NCBI GenBank assembly: GCA_031308135.1
Contig: JAHLJT010008756.1
Location: forward strand, 106,470,415 to 106,534,414
Length of the DNA: 64,000 bases
Source of the DNA: Acheta domesticus
Taxonomy: Eukaryota; Arthropoda; Insecta; Orthoptera; Gryllidae
Direction of reading: 5' to 3'
Shown: in pieces, positions 54,686-64,000 of the stretch
Position numbering within the stretch: the first letter of the stretch is position 1
Layout: every line of letters starts with the position of its first letter
Translations under genes and position numbers: made by a program
The notes under the pieces: model-generated
What the model was told of the DNA's origin: nothing
What the model saw: the letters and a program-made list of their open reading frames with translations, nothing else
The model's database searches: none

Positions 54686-54932
54686 CTGCGATTTTTCTGA
54701 CTTTCCCCCTCAAGGCCACTCAAGCCCCATTTCGCGATGGAATATCACACGGCATTTCGCGTCTTTCTCGATCTTGCCGGTAGAAGTCGCATGATCGCAA
54801 GCACTGCTTGATACGGTCGCGATCATGCGAAATCTAGCGGAACGACTGAGAAAAATGCGAAATACCGTGACATATTCCATCGCGAAGATGGTATTTGAGT
54901 GGCCTTGAGGGGCAAAGTTAGAAAAATCGCAG
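54686..54932. mobile_element. foldback element, copy B
   Basis: A 247-bp imperfect palindrome: left end ctgcgatttttctgactttc, right end read in reverse ctgcgatttttctaactttg. Inner arms contain cccctcaaggccactcaa on both sides and cgcgatggaatat mirrored by atattccatcgcg. The core (gatggaatat, cgcgtctttctcg, gcatgatcg) is shared with 12608-12880, while the outer arms differ. Confidence 0.8.
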
Positions 54933-55149
54933 TATATTTTCTATTCACATGTGTGCATTCCGCTCTAGACCGCAGTAGAGTACAGACCTCGCCGAGGTCA
55001 GCTCCGCTGTTACGAAAAGATCGCTGGGGCTACAAGTACAGCGCTGTGTTTCTGCGTGTCTACATTAAGTATCAACTATTGTTTATTGCTACCAGGGAAT
55101 ATTACACAATGCAAATGTCAACAATTTATTTGCCTAAAACATTCTAGGT
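54933..55149. other. non-coding
   Basis: Nothing recognised. Confidence 0.35.
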
Positions 55150-55299
55150 GGCGCGAGACTTTGTCCACGTTACCCAACCAGTGCTCTGTGACACCAACCA
55201 AGACCTCACAGATGGACGTGCAGCATTCATCGCTCTCTGAGGCGATCTCAGGGCGCTAAACGCCATCAACGGAGACCCTCAACAGTGGCTCCCAGGATC

Positions 55300-56200
55300 A
55301 CCCGACCAACATCTCACCTTCCAGGAACAGTCACCTTCGGCCCATCACCAGGTACTAAATATAAACCAACATCAAAGGCAAGGATAACAAGTTTTCGCCT
55401 CCGTTGCAAGTAAGGTCTCTCCTCAAATGCATTACCAGGCTGCACAGCAAAACAAGTAGTATCCTTATACTGCCACTAACATACATTTCCTTAAAAGAAA
55501 GCGTGTCGAACTAGTGAGCTCCGAACACAGAATATCATGCCTTTAGTGAGCCCCAGAACAGACTTAAAAGTGCTGTAATTAGGGGGAGAAGGTGCATACC
55601 TCCTCCTCAGATGAAGTCTAGAATGTCCTCGTGGAGCAAGATATCGCTCCGAGTAAAGTCGTCCGCCTCTACAAATCAAACAGATTCCCAATGGCACCCT
55701 GCGCCTTAGAAGTACACAACAATAAGGACTTAGAAACTGTTCAAAATAGAAACTCTGCTACACAGTGTTATAAGAGTAGACCTTAGAAGAAAAATCACTC
55801 AAAAGAGCAATGCATAAATTTCCACGACCTTGGTCACACCAGAAACTACTGAACAAATCACCTAGATGCGTTAAGTGCGCCAAGTGCGCTCTCTACAACG
55901 TATACCCTCCCCCAGAGGCTGAGCTTACAAATGCGAACTGGAAAGGAAGTCACAGAGCAGCTGATAAAAATTGTATCTTCTTCCAGGAAAAGCAACAAGA
56001 CTTCTTCAAGAGTCGCCCACCAACATCTGCAAGAGGCCATCCCGTCCATTCTCCACAACCAGCCAACACGCACATACACAATACACGCCCCCCTCGCAGC
56101 GACACTACCCCATTAACTATCTCCTCCCTTCAACTAAATACATTTTTTCCTCTCTCCCAACTCTCCTCCAGCCCTCTTGGGCAACCCTCAGCCAAACACC
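55300..56200 (+). pseudogene. jockey-like ORF1 (Gag-like) remnant
   Basis: Fragments in different frames show the expected order: VVRLYKSNRFPMAPCALEVH (RNA-binding-type region, about 55655-55715), EQCINFHDLGHTRNY (first CCHC knuckle remnant, near 55805-55850) and PRCVKCAKCALYN (second knuckle start, near 55864-55900). LINE Gag-like proteins bind the element RNA. Frameshifts and stops abolish the ORF. Recognition rests on motif order rather than on a continuous alignment. Confidence 0.6.
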
Positions 56201-56279
56201 CAAAATCAATTTGTCGCGAACATTTTCAACTAGATCATCTCCTCCATGATTGTCCTAATCCAAAATATAATTATGTCCA

Positions 56280-57900
56280 CCCTCACTCCCTTTCTGAGCA
56301 ATGGCTCCTATTAATTACCAGAAATTCTACTTGCTTGGAAAGCCAACGGCATTATCAAAAAGGAACTCTATCTCGCCCATCTGCTTGGTGAATACTTTCT
56401 TGACATAGCCATAATAACAGAAACTCATTTAAATTTTCCATCTCTTGCTTTTTTATATACCGATCAGACAGACCTTTCAACATAATCTCAGGCAATGTCG
56501 CCATCCTCTTAAAAATCCATTAACCACTACCCCCATTTATCATCCCAGGCCTCCTAGCAATTGCCCTCCCCCAACGTTCGCGCCCTCCACATAACCATAA
56601 TGGCCATATATAACCCGCCCAATATCCCGATTAACTCCATCCATTTAAAGCTGTTATTCACAAACTTTCATCTCAACTACAGCCATACGTGATTGGAACT
56701 CCAAAAATCTGTCTTAGGACAGCAAGCCAATTCGCTCCAGGCTAAAGTATTTTGCGAATCAAACAAAAATTATCTCACCTGCCCAATTTGGCTTCCATCC
56801 GACTGATAGAATCCCTAGCCAGAGGATTTGAAAAAAAAAGAAATACATTATTGTCACTTTCCTCGACTACTCTCAAGCTTTTGACAGGGTATGGCACGAA
56901 GGTCTTCTATATCATTACGACTCATTGGAACCCCCAACTACATATTCAGTGTCATCAAAAACTTCCTCCACAAGAAGTCCTTTGCCGTAAAAGTAAACAA
57001 CTCACTATCCCAAACATTTAAGATTCTTTCAGGAGACCCTCAAAGCTCTCCACTATCCTCAACGCTCTTCAATATATATTCACTCATGATATCCTCCTTA
57101 CCGAAATAGTCCTCTACGTTGAGGACAGTTTTATTTACGTCCAGTCATTCTCATAATGACGTATGGTTTTCCCTTCAAGAAGCTCTAAACAACTTCTCCA
57201 CTTGATCATCGAACTGGTAAACTAGCCTAAACCCTGTTAAATGCATTGCCAAAACCTTCACTCCAAAACGCATCCCACCTGCGTCCCCCCTCTTCCTATT
57301 TTCTACTCTCCTCAACTGGGCAGAGCATATCACATCTATTCCCTATCTTAGAATCCTACTGGACACCTGTCTAACCTGAAATCCCACATCCGTTCGGGCC
57401 TAAACGTAGCCTAACAACGCCAACTCTGTTTTTTTATTAACAGAGTCATCCCTTAATCTAAGGACCAACTTTCACCTGTACAAATCGCTAGTCCTCCCTG
57501 AAATCACGTACGCAGTCTCGATATGGGAAGGTTCAACCCCCACAACAATAAAACACATGTAAACCCTGCAAAATAAAGTTCTCCACACTGCTTTAGATGC
57601 CACATGTTACATTTCAAATGCACAAATTCACACAGACCTGAAATTCCCTCCAGTCATCCAGCACATCGCCCGCCTCTCCATAAGATTCTTCAACAACCTT
57701 CATAACCTCCCTTTCCAACCGACGTTATCACTAGGAAAACCCGCTAACCCTCATCTAAACCGCAATCCGTCTAGATTCTCCAAAAATAAATTCCGACCCC
57801 CGTAACTCCTATTCTATCTCCACATCTTAAGCCCCTTTAATTCCATACATTTCACAAGTTACCAACTAAAACTCCTAAGTGTTTCACCGTACTTTCCAAT
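56280..57900 (+). pseudogene. jockey-like ORF2 (endonuclease/reverse transcriptase) remnant
   Basis: A degraded endonuclease start lies at about 56300-56550 (YRSDRP followed by VAILL). RT begins near 56770 (SPAQFGF-like), continues with a YSQAFDRVWHEGLLY-type block (56866-56910), then RLIGTPNYIFSVIKNFLHKK and SGDPQSSPLSSTLFNIY (56912-57085). The YxDD box at 57115-57126 reads YVED, so the first catalytic Asp is Glu. It is in another frame than the preceding block. A C-terminal part with YKSLVLPEITYAVSIWE follows near 57480-57530. Confidence 0.75.
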
Positions 57901-58040
57901 TGAGGAGACCAGTGAGGACATCCTCTCTCTTGTTTTTGGAATGTATTTCTGTGTGGACACCTGTACTGCATATTATTCAAACAGTTCTGTAAAGTTGGTT
58001 TGTATGCTGTATCAGAAAAATATTTAATAAAAAACGTGTT

Positions 58041-58480
58041 GTGTTATATAACACCAACTTTTAAATGTTCTCGGTATGTAAAGAACCGTTGTACTGGGTA
58101 TCCTGGGTACTGGGTGTAGTGTTCTATTAGATTATTTTATATGTTGTTCCTGAGCTGTAACCGTGCTACTTTTCGCAAACCCATTTTGTGTGGTTCTGCA
58201 ACAGCATTCTTGCTAATTACTGATTGTTACACTTGTTTCTGCTAATTACTGATTTTAATTACACGCGATTCTTGGAGAAATGACATTTCCGAACACGTAA
58301 ACATGCTTCTTTATCTGTATAATGAAAGAACTGTACCTAATTCAATAATTATGCATCCTTCTTTACATGCCAGAAACCATAATTTTTTATGACCCAGATT
58401 GAAAAAGTGTTAAAATTAAACAATACTGATTTGAGATACCTAAAGCGTAGCTTTTTCAAACACAGAATTTCGAGGTGGTC
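58041..58480. other. AT-rich non-coding
   Basis: No feature recognised. Confidence 0.4.
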
Positions 58481-58484
58481 ATCT

Positions 58485-58800
58485 CGCACGGAATCAAATG
58501 CGGGCGCCAGATCGTGTACCTGTTCCCGTCGGTGCATTTCCCGCAGCTGGAGGCGGGCGCCGCTCCGTAATTAAAGGCTGACCGAAGACCACAGGCCGCG
58601 GTGTTGTTTGAACCCTCGGGTCCCACGCCCGCTGATACTGCTGCCAGAGCGTTGCTGTCTCCGCCGCTGCCGCCAGCGGCACTTCCCTCTGACACGGCTC
58701 CCTCCACCGCCGCGCCACTGCCCTCATCAGAGCACTCGCCCCTCCCGCCGCTCCTCGCCGCTTTCAGGCCGAACCCGAAGACGCAAGTATACGCGTCACC
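58485..58800. other. CpG-rich island with TAATTA core
   Basis: GC-rich (ctccgccgctgccgccagcg), with ctccgtaattaaaggctg placing TAATTAA at 58568-58574. Three long frames overlap on the two strands, which is compositional. No gene model. Confidence 0.5.
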
Positions 58801-60190
58801 TTCCAAAAGGGGAATTTGTTTATTGCTTAAGAATGTGCTTTGGGGGAAAACGCATCTAATTATTTATATTGTCAACTTGTACGCCACGCATTACATTCAA
58901 ATCAATGCGTAGTCTATCCTGCTGAGTACTGTACCAAATTGTGGAAAAACGACTCTTTTTTGATGCGATGTAGCTTACTTTTGTAAATTATGACAGATTT
59001 TAAACGTTTATCAGCCAAAGCAATATTGATTCGACTCTTTGACTACAGGCCAATCTGATGCAAAGACATAATTTTCTATATGTAGTATGTATTTAGGCAA
59101 TGAGTGATACTTTAATCGATACTATATGAGATTTCTTGGTATCAATATTATACAATTTAGCACTTTAGATAAATTGATATCGATTCCCCATTTCAAAACA
59201 ATAATTTTCGTTTGTTTTTACCTAAAAATCTATATCTTCGTTAAATAAATAGAAAGCAGTATTCTTACAATAAACTAGACAAACGAAGAGTTAAAAATCA
59301 CATTTAAAATATTAACACGATTGCGTGAATCTATTTTCTACATAAAAATATGTACTTTTGGTAAAGACCCCATGATATATAATGACTAGACCTTGGATTT
59401 GAAGAGAAATATATATTTGGTTCCTTTAGAATGTGTGTGGAAAATAATTGCAGATGTTTACGAATCATGAGAAAATAGATCTGCTGGAAGCGTCTAATAA
59501 TGTCTAAAATGTCCTAAAAAGGGCGGTTGATGCCTATTTTAATATTTGTTGCCTAAAACTGCTTGCTTTTTCCTCCTGCTTGATTTTAAGAACGATCATA
59601 TTTTAAAAGCTAAATTTTGAAATTCGTTTTACGGAAACGCAAATACTTCTCCAAAATGCAAATATTATGTGATCAAATACGCAATCGACAACGCTCCGAA
59701 ATCTCTCACCCAAAATGCTGAAATTAAGGAGTCTTGCAAGTCAACATAATAAGAATATTTCACTTGTTTCCTATCAGATCTTCTTAGATAATTGCACCCA
59801 TTCCTAGTCAGTTGCGCTGTTGACAAGGCTTATTGCCGCAATTCCTCGTCTTCGAAGACTAGGCGAGGAATGGCACAGGTCTGGCAAAAGACGACATTCG
59901 GACATGCGAAGATTACAAAATACGGTCCAATGGTTAAATGGGTCATGTGGTACAAGTTTTTTTTGGGGGGGGGGGTGAGTGAAGAAGTTCCAGGAGAAGT
60001 GAGCATACGAAATTTGAATAATTTGTTTGCTCCTAGGTCAGTGAAAGCTCATCTTCAGCCTTCAAAATAATTTTAATAGATAAGATAGCTTTATTGTAGA
60101 AAGTATTGGTAATATACTATACTGCCAATTACGAAAGTGAATAAATGTGCTTGTAGTTTCTCTCATAAAATAAAAAATACTTTTTTCTGC
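58801..60190. other. AT-rich non-coding
   Basis: A 92-codon plus frame at 59792-60070 (reading RGMAQVWQKTTFGHAKITKY) has no domain that I can name and includes a 10-base G run. Nothing else. Confidence 0.4.
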
Positions 60191-60194
60191 ATAA

Positions 60195-60420
60195 TAAAAA
60201 TGCCTAATTTAATCCTTTCGGGATCAGTCCTAGATGCCAGAAATATAACTTTTCATGTGTATTTTTTTGCCTGACTTAATCATTTTGTAACCTAATTTAA
60301 GTGCCTAAAAACGTCGATTTTCATACCCATTAGTGCCTAATTTCGTAATTTTATTGCCTATTTTAGTTGCTAAATTAAACTTTTTTGTGCCTAATATTCC
60401 GAGGTCTAATGATAAGAATA
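60195..60420. repeat. degenerate gcctaattt-type short repeat
   Basis: The word tgcctaattt and variants (gcctgactta, acctaattta, tgcctaaaaa, tgcctatttt, tgcctaatat) recur about 8 times in 220 bp at irregular spacing of roughly 20-50 bp. Earlier isolated occurrences lie at 59530-59555. Confidence 0.5.
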
Positions 60421-62450
60421 GTTAGAATTTAGTAAAGCTATATGTTTGCGCTTTTTTGCTGTAATGCACAAAAATGCCTTCAAGCTGTTCTTATGCGTTA
60501 TTCTCTAATCCTAATAGAAGATCACTCTCAATTAGTTTCGAAAATTCTGTCACAAAATCTCGTACAACACATTTGATTCTTCCCTTGATTTAGTAAAACA
60601 CTTCCACATTTTGTCCCCTAATTTTTGAAGAGTTTAATATTCCACAAACAGTCTGATTTCTATTCACTTCTACTTCTGCAATGCTCCATTAATCGTTTGA
60701 AAGCGAATCTATATAAGCCTTACAAGGTGACTGTTTTGTATGTTTATGTGAATAAGGTTATGTGAAAAGGTATATTAGTTAGGTTTAGTAAGAATAATTG
60801 TTAGTTACATTCATTTGAAATCGGTATTTCGCACCAAACGTAAATGTGGGAAGTTGAACGTAAGAACGTTATTCTTTCTTCAGCATTATTCGCAATTTTG
60901 CTTTCTTAGTATTCATTTCAAATTTAATAATTTATTCAAATTTAACCAAGACAATACTGTTTGTAGGATTTGCAAATTTATTTAAAAAAATACGGTAATA
61001 CCGGACGAAAATTAAATGACAGCTGCCGCGCGATTCACTTCAGTAGTTCACTTGTTTACTTAAATATGGCAATAATCAAAGTTGCCATCCTCGCGAAAGA
61101 AAATTATGGCGTTGTGGATTTTACCTCTGGATTTGGGGTTTAATCAACGCCACCTACACAGATCTACTTAGATGGCGTTGGTATATTTCCGATCTACTCA
61201 CTAAGATCGCAGCGCCAAACTCGCCAAATCACGTTTTGAAAATTTCTTTGAATCTTATGGCCGAATCCGAAACAAATTATCAGTTCCCCATCGGGAGACC
61301 GAGGCCTCTATCCGTGACTGAGGATCCGCACAAATACACACGCACGCAAATTCGCAATTACTCAAATATTGTATAGGGATGTAACACAATATTACTTCGA
61401 ACATCAGGAATGTATCGTCTGCCAATTAGGGAGCCCGCTTGGCGTTGATGCGTTTCCGGTTTCCGTGTTACAGTAACCTCTATGATGTCACGTTTAAAAT
61501 CGATAAATTAACATTAGCTAGGACACTGAAGAAAGGAAGGCTGGGAAAAATGAGGAGTAAGAGAAAAGAAAGAAGAACTGTTACGTCACTGTTAGCCAAT
61601 GCTCTGGGTTCTGAATTCACTGTATGAATAAATTCTACACATAGTTGTATCTTGCTAATAAAGTCCCGGTGTAGAAAGGCTCAAAGACTACTCAATTCTA
61701 TAGTGTCGATTCAATACTGAGCATATTGAAAAATAATTATTGTTTCTTTAAGTATCATAAGTATCACAAATTCCTAATCTTATACACCAGTGTGGGGGAA
61801 TACTGACAAGGGCATTTCTGTCGTGACATGTCTAACTAACCCTCACGAGTTTCGCAGAGCTTCGTTCACTGTGCAACCAAATTGCGTCAATCGTACGGCA
61901 CAAACAGCAGTACAAATTGAAGTATCGAACGTCCAAAGAACTCGAAAAATTGATGTGACACGCCAAGGACTTGTGAACTAAGAAGTTATCAACAATACAA
62001 CAAATGTAGTTGCGGGTAATTAATCGAGCTAATTATGTAGCTCGACCACATTTTTTTTCAGTGATAAAATGCTAAAAATATAAAAAATAATCATAATAAT
62101 TATATGTCCATGATTATGTATGTATTCACGAATTGATCACATGGCTTTCGTGAACTTTATGCGGGACAAGTCAGGTTCCAGTAACTTTCAATACAATGTC
62201 TGTAAATTGATGGAGTATACTAGATTCTCTATTTCAGAAAGAAGCTGCCCAATCCTTTTTTCAAAATTTACCTATCTTATTCACCAGAAGTAACGTATTT
62301 TACAAAATTAATAAAATGTGTGTTAACATTTTCTTGCCATGACTCTTCAACTTCATATTTCATTTACTCGTTTGAGTAACTGCCAGCTTGTTTCAGCAAC
62401 TGAAATTTGTTCGTATACGAACTACGAAACCAAGGCAGGTTCCGACAGCC
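60421..62450. other. AT-rich non-coding
   Basis: 2 kb before the gap. A 63-codon frame at 61790-61981 is less AT-rich than its surroundings (reading GISVVTCLTNPHEFRRASFT) but unrecognised. A small inverted pair, aacgccacc/tggcgtt, lies at 61146-61181. Confidence 0.4.
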
Positions 62451-63450
62451 NNNNNNNNNNNNNNNNNNNNNNNNNNNNNNNNNNNNNNNNNNNNNNNNNN
62501 NNNNNNNNNNNNNNNNNNNNNNNNNNNNNNNNNNNNNNNNNNNNNNNNNNNNNNNNNNNNNNNNNNNNNNNNNNNNNNNNNNNNNNNNNNNNNNNNNNNN
62601 NNNNNNNNNNNNNNNNNNNNNNNNNNNNNNNNNNNNNNNNNNNNNNNNNNNNNNNNNNNNNNNNNNNNNNNNNNNNNNNNNNNNNNNNNNNNNNNNNNNN
62701 NNNNNNNNNNNNNNNNNNNNNNNNNNNNNNNNNNNNNNNNNNNNNNNNNNNNNNNNNNNNNNNNNNNNNNNNNNNNNNNNNNNNNNNNNNNNNNNNNNNN
62801 NNNNNNNNNNNNNNNNNNNNNNNNNNNNNNNNNNNNNNNNNNNNNNNNNNNNNNNNNNNNNNNNNNNNNNNNNNNNNNNNNNNNNNNNNNNNNNNNNNNN
62901 NNNNNNNNNNNNNNNNNNNNNNNNNNNNNNNNNNNNNNNNNNNNNNNNNNNNNNNNNNNNNNNNNNNNNNNNNNNNNNNNNNNNNNNNNNNNNNNNNNNN
63001 NNNNNNNNNNNNNNNNNNNNNNNNNNNNNNNNNNNNNNNNNNNNNNNNNNNNNNNNNNNNNNNNNNNNNNNNNNNNNNNNNNNNNNNNNNNNNNNNNNNN
63101 NNNNNNNNNNNNNNNNNNNNNNNNNNNNNNNNNNNNNNNNNNNNNNNNNNNNNNNNNNNNNNNNNNNNNNNNNNNNNNNNNNNNNNNNNNNNNNNNNNNN
63201 NNNNNNNNNNNNNNNNNNNNNNNNNNNNNNNNNNNNNNNNNNNNNNNNNNNNNNNNNNNNNNNNNNNNNNNNNNNNNNNNNNNNNNNNNNNNNNNNNNNN
63301 NNNNNNNNNNNNNNNNNNNNNNNNNNNNNNNNNNNNNNNNNNNNNNNNNNNNNNNNNNNNNNNNNNNNNNNNNNNNNNNNNNNNNNNNNNNNNNNNNNNN
63401 NNNNNNNNNNNNNNNNNNNNNNNNNNNNNNNNNNNNNNNNNNNNNNNNNN
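62451..63450. other. assembly gap (1000 N)
   Basis: 1000 N, distinct from the 100-N gaps, so it may be a sized or differently created join. Frames that cross it are meaningless. Confidence 0.99.
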
Positions 63451-63700
63451 AGAGTCTTCCTCTGGAATCACATCAGCCTTTGGTTTCTCTCAAGAAATAA
63501 CTTGTCAACCACATGATAATGAAATTGCACACACACACACACATTGAGTGCTGCTTCTTTATAACTGGAGTTGGTAGCAGTAATTTCACTTTCCAGCAAT
63601 GCCTCTTCATGGTCCTAATTTGAGGAACTATTACCTCATTAAAGGTCATGCTAGTCTTGTGTATCTACTTGTACTAAAATAATGATCACACTTGATTGCA
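63451..63700. other. non-coding flank of the right-edge gene
   Basis: A short (AC)n tract lies at 63527-63543. If the minus-strand gene is real this would be its 3' untranslated side. A poly(A) signal is not obvious. Confidence 0.3.
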
Positions 63701-64000
63701 TCAGTCATATACAAAGTTTATACCGGAGCTAAGGCAGTTTTTTCTGAGGCTCCAAATGATGTGATTTAATGAGTCAAACTGTTGTGAATCATAAGAGGGG
63801 ACATACTTGTAATGATATGCTTCACATTTAGACTGTCGGTCAGTACTAGTGTAGCGAGGAGGAGGAAATGAATTTCGATGTGTGTAGCCATTGTAGGCTG
63901 GATTTGGGCAAGATTTAGGAGACACATCCAATTTGGCTGTCGATTCAGGTAACACTGGTAGCAAATGTATGCCAGGAGAATCATGAAAATCACCAAGAAA
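63701..64000 (-). CDS. 3'-terminal part of an unrecognised gene (partial)
   Basis: A minus-strand frame is open from the window edge to a TGA at 63701-63703, about 99 codons. It reads PESTAKLDVSPKSCPNPAYN, then GYTHRNSFPPPRYTSTDRQ, then KCEAYHYKYVPSYDSQQF. The Tyr/Pro/Ser-rich composition with a PPPRY motif resembles a cytoplasmic tail that binds WW or SH3 domains. In the next frame the edge-most 60 bases read FLVIFMILLAYICYQCYLNR, a convincing transmembrane segment followed by a basic residue. A membrane protein whose tail is displaced by a one-base shift, or one of the two frames by chance, are both possible. I do not recognise the family. Confidence 0.35.
   Translation of the reverse strand, partial: FLGDFHDSPGIHLLPVLPESTAKLDVSPKSCPNPAYNGYTHRNSFPPPRYTSTDRQSKCEAYHYKYVPSYDSQQFDSLNHIIWSLRKNCLSSGINFVYD

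Larger units (their letters stand above)
55150..58040 (+). mobile_element. decayed jockey-like LINE
   Basis: A C- and A-rich plus-strand segment that contains, in order, a Gag-like ORF1 with zinc-knuckle remnants, an endonuclease remnant and a reverse transcriptase, then a 3' end near aatatttaataaaaaacgtg (58018-58037). All frames are broken and part of the ORF2 endonuclease-to-RT connection is deleted. The left limit is approximate. No clear target-site duplication. Confidence 0.75.

Noticed and set aside
59792..60070. 92-codon plus-strand gene
   Set aside because: No recognisable domain, crosses a 10-base G run, and lies in AT-rich DNA with transposon-like debris.
62339..63547. Frames of 349-402 codons across the gap
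   Set aside because: Almost entirely unknown residues from the 1000-N gap.

Overview
The window looks like a 64 kb piece of a large, AT-rich, repeat-loaded arthropod genome, most likely an insect. The evidence is a Tc1-type and a mariner-type transposon, a jockey-like LINE, tRNA-derived SINEs with pol III box B motifs, satellite-like arrays, and isolated CpG-dense islands in AT-rich DNA. No bacterial gene organisation is present: no operons, no Shine-Dalgarno-led genes, no CRISPR array. There are three assembly gaps (21419-21518, 37154-37253, 62451-63450). The uniform 100 and 1000 N lengths suggest scaffolding, so order across them is less certain.

Layout. 1-905 is a 20-bp CT-rich tandem array. 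0.9-5.3 kb is mostly non-coding, with three perfect hairpins and a SINE-A copy. 5.26-6.38 kb is a CpG island running into a 5'-truncated mariner copy with one premature stop. 6.46-7.35 kb is a decayed pogo/Tigger-like element. 7.9-18.9 kb is AT-rich with a CT microsatellite, two CpG islands, a foldback element (12.6 kb), two copies of a palindromic repeat family, and a hAT-like inverted-repeat element (15.7-16.5 kb). 18.9-37.1 kb has more CpG islands, SINE-A and SINE-B copies, a long triplet repeat (24.9-25.5 kb) and an extremely C-rich island (33.7-34.4 kb). 37.5-42.8 kb holds two abutting satellite-like arrays. The first has about 354-bp units that look like 177-bp dimers. The second has about 157-bp units with a four-unit higher-order pattern. 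They are followed by a palindrome and a G-rich CpG domain (43.0-44.3 kb). 46-58 kb contains nested SINE-A copies, a full-length dead Tc1 element with DD36E spacing, an inverted-repeat element (50.0 kb), a 22-bp minisatellite, a second foldback copy (54.7 kb) and a dead jockey-like LINE (55.2-58.0 kb). The last 300 bp carries an open minus-strand frame that may be the 3' end of a cellular gene.

No complete host protein-coding gene can be supported. Most long open frames are artefacts of tandem repeats or GC-rich low-complexity DNA. The transposase and reverse-transcriptase frames are all disrupted. The best candidates for host function are the CpG islands (some with homeodomain-type TTAATTA cores, one with a perfect CArg box, two with consensus splice donors) and the partial gene end at the right edge. 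The main finding is the paired satellite arrays with higher-order structure.
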